Shown: positions 6,788 to 11,846 of the stretch, piece by piece
How the letters are laid out: every line of letters begins with the position of its first letter
How positions within the stretch are numbered: the stretch's first letter is position 1
Assembly (NCBI GenBank): GCA_900754965.1
Contig: CAAEEO010000021.1
Coordinates: 1 to 11,846 of the forward strand
Direction of reading: 5' to 3'
DNA from: an uncultured Oscillospiraceae bacterium
GTDB taxonomy: Bacteria > Bacillota > Clostridia > Oscillospirales > Oscillospiraceae
Length of the DNA stretch: 11,846 bases
Notes under the pieces: model-generated
The model's database searches: none
What the model saw: only the letters and a program-made list of their open reading frames with translations
Told to the model about the DNA's origin: nothing
Program-made: the position numbers and the translations under genes

Positions 6788-8473
6788 ATGCTAAGAGAGC
6801 TCCACATAGAGAATATAGCCATCATTGATCGGGCGGATATTGTGTTTTTTCCTGGATTTAATGTCATGACTGGAGAGACCGGCGCCGGAAAATCCATTGT
6901 GATCGACTCACTGGATGCAGTGTTAGGCGGTCGGGTCAGCCGGGAACTGGTGCGCCAGGGTGCGTCCAAGGCATCTGTGACGGCTGTGTTTGATCCGGAT
7001 GATGCACAGCAGTGGTTCCAGGAAAATGACATGGAATCGGAAGACGAGCTCATCCTGCAGCGGAAAATCAACGCCGATGGAAAGAGCGTTTGCCGGGTCA
7101 ACGGGATGCCGGTATCTGTGGCGCAGCTGCGGGAACTGGGCGGCGCTTTGCTGAACATCCATGGACAAAATGACGGGCGGCAGCTTTTGGATGAAGGACG
7201 GCATTTGCAGTATTTGGATGCTTTCGGGGAATATGCCCCGGAACGGGAGGCCTTTTTGACGGCATACCGAGAGTACCGGGATGCGGTGAAAAAGGCGGAA
7301 CAGCTGTCTTTGGATGAGGAAGAAAAACAGCGTTTGATGGAAACGCTGGAATTTCGGATTGTAGAACTGGACCAGGCAAAACTGGAGGCCGGGGAAGAAG
7401 AACTGCTGGAATCTCGTGCGGAACTGATGCGGAATTCCGAAAAGCTGTCGGAAAATTTGGGCGCTGCGTTTCGGGCCTTGTATGATGGGGATGCCAATGC
7501 TCAGAGCTTGATCGCTGAGGCGCAGTATGGCCTGAACCGTGTGCGGGATTATGCCGGTGCATTATCCGGTGCAACAGAGACCTTGGAACAGGCACGGCTG
7601 CTGATCGAGGATGTTTCGGAACAGGTGCGAGATGTGCTGGAGTCTTTGGACTTCTCCCCGGAGGAATATGACCGGATCGAAACACGACTGGCGCAGCTGA
7701 AGAAACTGGAGAAGAAATATCGCACCGATGAAACGGGATTGATCACATTGCTGGAAAATAGCCGACAGCGGTTGGATGAGATCCAGTCTTCTGCGGAATT
7801 ATTGGGATTGCTGGAAAAGGAAGTTCGGCAGAAACGGGATGTGGCCCGCAAAAAAGCGGAAACACTGACGCAGCGCCGAATTGAGGCAGGTAACAGACTG
7901 GCGGAACGGATTCAGAAAGAATTGTCGGAACTGAGTATGCCGTCGGTTCGCTTTCTGACAGAAGTGACACCTGTGCAGAACGAGGACGGATTCACGGCGG
8001 ATGGTGGAGATACCGTGCGTTTCCTGATTTCTGCGAATGCCGGGCAGGCGCCTGGGCGCATCAGTAAAATTGCATCCGGTGGTGAGCTATCCCGGATCAT
8101 GTTGGCAATGAAAAGTGTTTTTGCGGAGAAAGACGGAATCCCTTCCCTGGTATTTGATGAGATCGACACGGGAATTTCAGGGATTGCGGCGCAGCGGGTG
8201 GCTGAGAAAATCGCAGATCTTTCCAGCCGTGTGCAAATCATCTGTGTAACACACCTGCCGCAGATCGCAGCTATGGGAGATCACAATTTCCGCATCGAAA
8301 AGCAAGAAAAAGCGGGAAGAACCTTTACATCTGTCATAGAATTAGATTATAATGGGAAATCCGAAGAAGTGGCCCGCCTCCAGAGCGGAGAATTGGTGAC
8401 GGAAACGGCTTTGGCCGGGGCGGAAGAATTGATTGCCACCGCGGAACGATATAAAACAGCAAAGAAACATTGA
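6788..8473 (+). CDS. recN: DNA repair protein RecN (SMC-like ATPase)
   Basis: RecN is an SMC-family ATPase acting at double-strand breaks with RecA. The 561 residues are normal. The Walker A motif is GETGAGKS (29-36). A long charged coiled-coil region occupies roughly 150-370, rich in Glu/Lys/Arg/Leu, interrupted in the middle as expected for two antiparallel arms. The ABC signature ASGGELSR begins at 429 and Walker B ends in VFDEID with D457 and E458. AGGTGG six bases before ATG 6788 sets the start. It follows argR by 33 bases. Downstream there is no spoIVB or spo0A, the usual next genes in many spore formers. Confidence 0.96.
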   Translation: MLRELHIENIAIIDRADIVFFPGFNVMTGETGAGKSIVIDSLDAVLGGRVSRELVRQGASKASVTAVFDPDDAQQWFQENDMESEDELILQRKINADGKSVCRVNGMPVSVAQLRELGGALLNIHGQNDGRQLLDEGRHLQYLDAFGEYAPEREAFLTAYREYRDAVKKAEQLSLDEEEKQRLMETLEFRIVELDQAKLEAGEEELLESRAELMRNSEKLSENLGAAFRALYDGDANAQSLIAEAQYGLNRVRDYAGALSGATETLEQARLLIEDVSEQVRDVLESLDFSPEEYDRIETRLAQLKKLEKKYRTDETGLITLLENSRQRLDEIQSSAELLGLLEKEVRQKRDVARKKAETLTQRRIEAGNRLAERIQKELSELSMPSVRFLTEVTPVQNEDGFTADGGDTVRFLISANAGQAPGRISKIASGGELSRIMLAMKSVFAEKDGIPSLVFDEIDTGISGIAAQRVAEKIADLSSRVQIICVTHLPQIAAMGDHNFRIEKQEKAGRTFTSVIELDYNGKSEEVARLQSGELVTETALAGAEELIATAERYKTAKKH

Positions 8474-8489
8474 GGAGGAAGATACATCC

Positions 8490-8885
8490 ATGGGGATTTC
8501 TGAAAAAGCCGTTGCAAATCACTGCGGCAATCATAACTGTGCGCAAAGCGTGCTGTGTGCGTTAGAAGAATACACACATCTGCCTTCGGCGGATGCAAAG
8601 CGGATTGCAGCCGGCTTTGGCGCAGGTATGCGCTGCGGTGAAATGTGCGGGGCCATTTCCGGCGCGATTATGGCCGTTGGAGCGGCTTGTGCTGTCGATG
8701 GCGACGGCAGTCCGTCTGGCGATATGGCTGCGATAACGCGCAATTTGACGGGAACATTTAAGGAAAAGTACGATTATGTGCGCTGTTCTGACTTGCTGCG
8801 TGCTGCCAAAGAGAAACGGTGTGATGAATTCATCGGATATTGTGCAGGACTGGCGGAGCAGATCATCCAGGATAATCATTCCTGA
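8490..8885 (+). CDS. C_GCAxxG_C_C family protein (cysteine-rich, probable redox or metal protein)
   Basis: The 131-residue protein carries nine cysteines: C12, C17, C23, C49, C53, C67, C99, C111 and C118. NCAQSVL (16-22) and GFGAGMRCGEMCGAISGA (42-59) match the C_GCAxxG_C_C family, named for conserved cysteine spacing and common in anaerobic Clostridia. The hydrophobic AISGAIMAVGAA stretch (55-66) is typical of the family and not clearly a membrane span. No signal peptide is present, so it is likely cytosolic. GAGGAGGA lies 10 bases before ATG 8490; the frame extends upstream into recN but without a start of comparable quality. It follows recN by 16 bases, so it is probably in the same transcript. 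Biochemical function of the family is not well established; metal or disulfide chemistry is inference. Confidence 0.88.
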   Translation: MGISEKAVANHCGNHNCAQSVLCALEEYTHLPSADAKRIAAGFGAGMRCGEMCGAISGAIMAVGAACAVDGDGSPSGDMAAITRNLTGTFKEKYDYVRCSDLLRAAKEKRCDEFIGYCAGLAEQIIQDNHS

Positions 8886-8902
8886 GTAAAGGAGAAATAT
8901 TT

Positions 8903-8962
8903 ATGCATTGGTCTGAGCGCCGAACCGGCGGAGCCACGCCTGCGGCGCAGTGGCCTCCGTGA
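8903..8962 (+). CDS. Candidate 19-residue leader peptide upstream of tyrS
   Basis: ATG 8903 has an excellent ribosome site (AAGGAG, 8889-8894, spacing 8) and is followed by 18 codons and TGA 8960-8962, reading MHWSERRTGGATPAAQWPP. It contains two Trp and no Tyr codons, so classical tyrosine attenuation does not fit. The latter two thirds of it lie inside the long hairpin at 8920-8972, and its stop falls in an internal loop of that hairpin. It may be a regulatory leader ORF, a relic start left by an insertion, or chance. Confidence 0.33.
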   Translation: MHWSERRTGGATPAAQWPP

Positions 8963-8972
8963 GAGGTTCCGG
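8920..8972 (+). promoter_or_regulatory. Long GC-rich imperfect hairpin in the tyrS leader
   Basis: Two stacked stems are visible. The outer stem pairs 8920-8926 (CCGAACC) with 8965-8972 (GGTTCCGG, one bulged C at 8970). The inner stem pairs 8929-8937 (CGGAGCCAC) with 8950-8959 (one bulged C at 8955). The apex has a further GCC/GGC pairing. Alternative local hairpins exist (CGCCG-AAC-CGGCG at 8918-8930 approximately). No T tract follows, so it is not an intrinsic terminator, and no T-box motif is present. It may be a regulatory RNA structure or a palindromic repeat element. Confidence 0.5.
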
Positions 8973-9022
8973 TGGAAAATCAAGCAGAATCATCACGGAA
9001 AAAATATAGGAGAGAAAAATTC

Positions 9023-10246
9023 ATGACACTTTACGAAGAACTGGTCGCCCGGGGACTGATCGCCCAGGTGACGGACGAGGAGCAGGTCTCTGAACTGATC
9101 AACAACGGTAAGGCGACATTTTACATTGGATTTGATCCCACTGCCGATTCTCTGCATGTGGGTCATTTTATGGCACTGATGCTGATGCGTCGTCTGCAGA
9201 AGAACGGAAACAAACCCATTGCACTGATTGGCGGCGGCACCGGTATGATCGGCGATCCTTCCGGCCGGACGGATATGCGGCAGATGATGACCCGGGAGAC
9301 CATTCAGCACAACTGTGATTGTTTCAAGGTGCAGATGTCCAAATTTATCGACTTTTCGGACGATAAGGCGCTGATGGTCAACAATGCTGATTGGCTGATG
9401 GATTTGAATTATGTGGAATTTATCCGGGAAGTCGGTCCTCACTTCTCCGTGAACAATATGCTGCGGGCAGAATGCTACAAGCAGCGTATGGAGAAGGGAT
9501 TGAGCTTTCTGGAGTTCAACTACATGATCATGCAGAGCTATGATTTCTACCGGCTGTTTCTGGACTATGGCTGCAATATGCAGTTTGGCGGCAACGACCA
9601 GTGGAGCAATATGCTGGGCGGCACGGAACTGATTCGTAAAAAACTGAAAAAAGATGCGCACGCGATGACCATTACTCTGCTGCTGACCAGCGAGGGCAAA
9701 AAGATGGGTAAGACCGCCGGCGGCGCTGTTTGGCTCGATCCCAACAAAACACCCCCCTATGAGTTCTATCAGTACTGGAGAAATGTGGACGATGCCGATG
9801 TAATCAAGTGCCTGAAAATGCTGACAGAACTTCCTCTGGAGCAGATTGAAGAGATGGCCGAGTGGAAAGATGCCAAGCTGAACGAGGCCAAGGAGATCCT
9901 GGCTTATGAACTGACCAAACTGGTCCACAGTGAAGAAGATGCGCTCCGGGCACAGGAGACTTCCCGGGGACTGTTTGGCGGTGCTGGTGCCAATGCAAAT
10001 GTTCCGACCACAGAGATCACTGCTGAGGACCTGACGGATGGCAAAGCGGATATTATCAAGCTCTTGGTGCTTTCCGGATTGTGCAGTTCCAACGGCGATG
10101 CCCGCCGAAATATTCAGCAGGGCGGTGTGACAGCGGATGACCGCAAGATTACGGAAATCGGCGAAACATTCACAGAGGAAGAGCTGCGCAATGGTGTGGT
10201 GCTCAAGCGCGGTAAGAAAAACTTCCGGAAAGTGATCCTGAAGTAA
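9023..10246 (+). CDS. tyrS: Tyrosyl-tRNA synthetase
   Basis: Class I synthetase charging tRNA-Tyr; 407 residues, normal for the bacterial enzyme. The HIGH-type motif is HVGH (45-48), the KMSKS-type motif is KMGKT (227-231), and the tyrosine/ATP site shows GGGTGMIGDPSGR (about 70-82) and FGGNDQWSN. The C-terminal S4-like RNA-binding domain includes LVLSGLCSSNGDARR. ATG 9023 is used: AGGAG (9008-9012) lies 10 bases upstream and family members begin with an LYEEL-like segment right after Met. An in-frame GTG at 8972 would add 17 basic residues and lies at the foot of the hairpin, with GAGAGG five bases before it; this is a less likely alternative. No separate promoter is evident, so read-through from the upstream gene is possible. 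Confidence 0.96.
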   Translation: MTLYEELVARGLIAQVTDEEQVSELINNGKATFYIGFDPTADSLHVGHFMALMLMRRLQKNGNKPIALIGGGTGMIGDPSGRTDMRQMMTRETIQHNCDCFKVQMSKFIDFSDDKALMVNNADWLMDLNYVEFIREVGPHFSVNNMLRAECYKQRMEKGLSFLEFNYMIMQSYDFYRLFLDYGCNMQFGGNDQWSNMLGGTELIRKKLKKDAHAMTITLLLTSEGKKMGKTAGGAVWLDPNKTPPYEFYQYWRNVDDADVIKCLKMLTELPLEQIEEMAEWKDAKLNEAKEILAYELTKLVHSEEDALRAQETSRGLFGGAGANANVPTTEITAEDLTDGKADIIKLLVLSGLCSSNGDARRNIQQGGVTADDRKITEIGETFTEEELRNGVVLKRGKKNFRKVILK

Positions 10247-10300
10247 ATCGTTTACAATCGGTAAGGCTGGGGGGCTTGTACCGCGGCCTTCCGTGTAAAA

Positions 10301-10323
10301 TACTTCCAGTGGCAGGGGAAGTA
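10301..10323 (+). promoter_or_regulatory. Small hairpin in the leader of the transporter gene
   Basis: TACTTCC (10301-10307) pairs perfectly with GGAAGTA (10317-10323) around a nine-base loop, 20 bases before the transporter's ribosome site. No T tract follows. A TAAAAT at 10296-10301 could be a -10 box but no suitably spaced -35 was found. Function is unknown and the 7-bp stem could be chance. Confidence 0.22.
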
Positions 10324-10354
10324 CAAATCTAAAGAGAAGAGCGAGAGGAAAAGT

Positions 10355-11827
10355 ATGAAAAACAGAGAGCAATTCGGCTCCCGTCTGGGATTTATTCTGG
10401 TCTCGGCGGGATGCGCGATCGGTATTGGCAATGTATGGAAATTTCCATATATGTGCGGCCAATACGGTGGCGCGGCGTTCATTCTGATTTACCTGGTGTT
10501 TTTGGCAATCCTGGGTCTGCCGATCATCATTTGTGAATTTGCAGTGGGACGCAGCAGTAAAACAAGCATTGCATTGTCCTTTAATGAACTGGAACCGAAG
10601 AATAGTCGATGGCACTACTATCGTTGGTTCTGTATGGCCGGCAACTATGTGCTGATGATGTTCTACACCATGGTCTGCGGTTGGATGATTTACTATGCTC
10701 TGCAGACTGCCAGCGGCGCACTGACCGGCGTGAATCCGGAGCAGGTGAGCGCGGCTTTTTCCAATATGCTGTCTCAGCCGGGAACGATGGCCCTTTGGAC
10801 TTTGGTGACCGTGGTCGTGGCGTTCGGGATTTGCGCGTTGGGACTGAAAAACGGCGTAGAAAAGATCACCAAAGTCATGATGCTGCTTTTGATTTTGCTG
10901 ATGATGGTACTGGCGGTTCACTCTGCCACATTGGATGGTGCTGCGGAAGGTCTGCGGTTCTACCTGGTGCCGGATTTTGAGAAGGTGAAAGCAGTTGGTA
11001 TTGGAAATGTGCTGTTTGGCGCACTGTCCCAGGCTTTCTTCACGCTGAGCGTAGGAATTGGTGCAATGTCTATTTTTGGCAGCTACCTGAACCGGGAGCG
11101 TTCTCTGTCCGGCGAGGCAATCAATATCGTGCTGTTGGATACACTGGTGGCACTGATGGCCGGTTTCATTGTGATTCCTGCTTGCTTTGCTTACGGTCTG
11201 GAACCCGATTCCGGCCCGAACCTGCTGTTCGTGACGCTGCCCAATGTCTTTAACGACATGGTAGGCGGACGCATTTGGGGAACGGCTTTCTTCGTGTTTA
11301 TGACCTTTGCAGCCCTCTCCACCGTGGTCGCAGTGTTTGAGAATATCATTGCATTTGCCATGGATGCACTGCACTGGAGTCGGAAAAAAGCGGTTTTGGT
11401 GAATATGATTGCAATCATGCTTCTGTCCCTGCCGGCTGTTCTGGGCTTTAATGTCCTGTCCGGAATCCAGCCCCTCGGCGCAGGCTCCACTTTGATGGAT
11501 CTGGAAGACTTTATCGTTTCTGATAACCTGCTGCCCATCGGTAGTCTGGTGTTTATCATGTTCTGCACCTCCCGTTATGGATGGGGCTTTGACCGCTTTG
11601 AGGAAGAGGCCAATCAGGGTTCAGGCCTGAAATTCCCCAGAGCTGCCAGAACATATGTGACCTACATCCTGCCGCTGTTGGTCCTGCTGATTTACTTCAA
11701 AGGATATTACAATAAGTTCTCCAAGCTGGATGACCCCATGGCGCTGTTCCTGTGGATGGCAGTCGCATGTATCTATGTGGGATTTGTCTTCTGGCTCAGA
11801 GTTCCGAAGAAAGAGAAATCCAAATAA
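10355..11827 (+). CDS. Sodium:neurotransmitter symporter (NSS/SNF) family amino acid transporter
   Basis: A LeuT-fold sodium-coupled amino acid importer of 490 residues. TM1 contains the unwound sodium and substrate site GCAIGIGNVWKFPY (19-32), the best-conserved NSS signature. TM6 has the matching break at LSVGIGAMS (231-239). About 12 hydrophobic segments can be counted, beginning near residues 10, 38, 87, 145, 170, 220, 255, 305, 345, 385, 430 and 455. ATG 10355 has AGAGGA five bases upstream. It lies 108 bases after tyrS on the same strand. Bacterial NSS members transport leucine, tryptophan, tyrosine and other neutral amino acids; the tyrS neighbour hints at tyrosine, but sequence alone does not settle this. 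The reading frame ends 19 bases before the window edge, so any terminator is out of view. Confidence 0.93.
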   Translation: MKNREQFGSRLGFILVSAGCAIGIGNVWKFPYMCGQYGGAAFILIYLVFLAILGLPIIICEFAVGRSSKTSIALSFNELEPKNSRWHYYRWFCMAGNYVLMMFYTMVCGWMIYYALQTASGALTGVNPEQVSAAFSNMLSQPGTMALWTLVTVVVAFGICALGLKNGVEKITKVMMLLLILLMMVLAVHSATLDGAAEGLRFYLVPDFEKVKAVGIGNVLFGALSQAFFTLSVGIGAMSIFGSYLNRERSLSGEAINIVLLDTLVALMAGFIVIPACFAYGLEPDSGPNLLFVTLPNVFNDMVGGRIWGTAFFVFMTFAALSTVVAVFENIIAFAMDALHWSRKKAVLVNMIAIMLLSLPAVLGFNVLSGIQPLGAGSTLMDLEDFIVSDNLLPIGSLVFIMFCTSRYGWGFDRFEEEANQGSGLKFPRAARTYVTYILPLLVLLIYFKGYYNKFSKLDDPMALFLWMAVACIYVGFVFWLRVPKKEKSK

Positions 11828-11846
11828 AAAGGTTCCACCGACAGAA

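Noticed and set aside
8433..8489. Upstream extension of the C_GCAxxG_C_C gene into the end of recN
   Set aside because: The strong GAGGAGGA site directly before ATG 8490 and the family's usual N-terminus fix the later start.
10273..10285. GGCTTGTACCGCG resembles the T-box antiterminator sequence GGGTGGTACCGCG
   Set aside because: The functionally essential TGGN bulge that pairs with the tRNA end is changed to TTGT, only 26 bases separate it from the tyrS stop so specifier stems do not fit, and no terminator follows.
8993..11374. A 793-codon open frame on the minus strand across tyrS and the transporter
   Set aside because: It is antisense to two clear genes, has His/Gln/Cys-rich composition typical of a shadow frame, shows no recognisable domain, and spans their intergenic region without a ribosome site.

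Overview
The window reads as an ordinary chromosomal housekeeping segment from a Clostridia-type Bacillota (Firmicutes) bacterium, plausibly a gut Oscillospirales relative. The reasons are the block dxs-tlyA-nadK-argR-recN, strong AGGAGG-like ribosome binding sites, sigma-A type promoters (TTGCAA/TTGTAA - 17 bp - TATAAT/TAAAAT), a TTG start on dxs, and a C_GCAxxG_C_C family protein. The taxonomic placement is inference from gene order and composition.

Left part (1-1965). The first ~160 bases look like a divergent intergenic region. A possible minus-strand gene runs off the left edge, and a good plus-strand promoter drives a PLP-dependent class I/II aminotransferase (192-1358) that ends at a textbook rho-independent terminator (1399-1432). 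A small secreted lipoprotein gene (1542-1895) follows with its own promoter; its C-terminal half holds two tandem 11-residue repeats. A 15-bp hairpin lies between it and the convergent endonuclease III gene.

Centre (1966-8473). The nth gene (endonuclease III, minus strand) and the dxs operon diverge from a 156-bp region with two strong, non-overlapping promoters. The operon dxs-tlyA-nadK-argR-recN is tightly packed (4-bp overlap, then gaps of 11, 12 and 33 bases). It combines isoprenoid precursor synthesis (DXS), rRNA 2'-O-methylation (TlyA), NADP supply (NAD kinase), arginine regulation (ArgR) and double-strand-break repair (RecN).

Right part (8474-11846). Where many endospore-forming Clostridia have spoIVB and spo0A after recN, this window has a nine-cysteine C_GCAxxG_C_C protein 16 bases after recN, then tyrosyl-tRNA synthetase (tyrS), then a sodium:neurotransmitter-symporter family transporter. 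The 137-base gap before tyrS is the most unusual stretch. It carries a well-positioned start for a 19-codon peptide overlapping a long GC-rich imperfect hairpin, and it has no recognisable T-box. The tyrS-transporter pairing suggests, without proving, that the transporter takes up tyrosine or another aromatic amino acid.

I saw no CRISPR array, tRNA, rRNA, insertion sequence, phage gene or clear novel multi-gene system. The stretches most worth a second look are the tyrS leader, the repeat-bearing lipoprotein and the departure from the expected gene order after recN.
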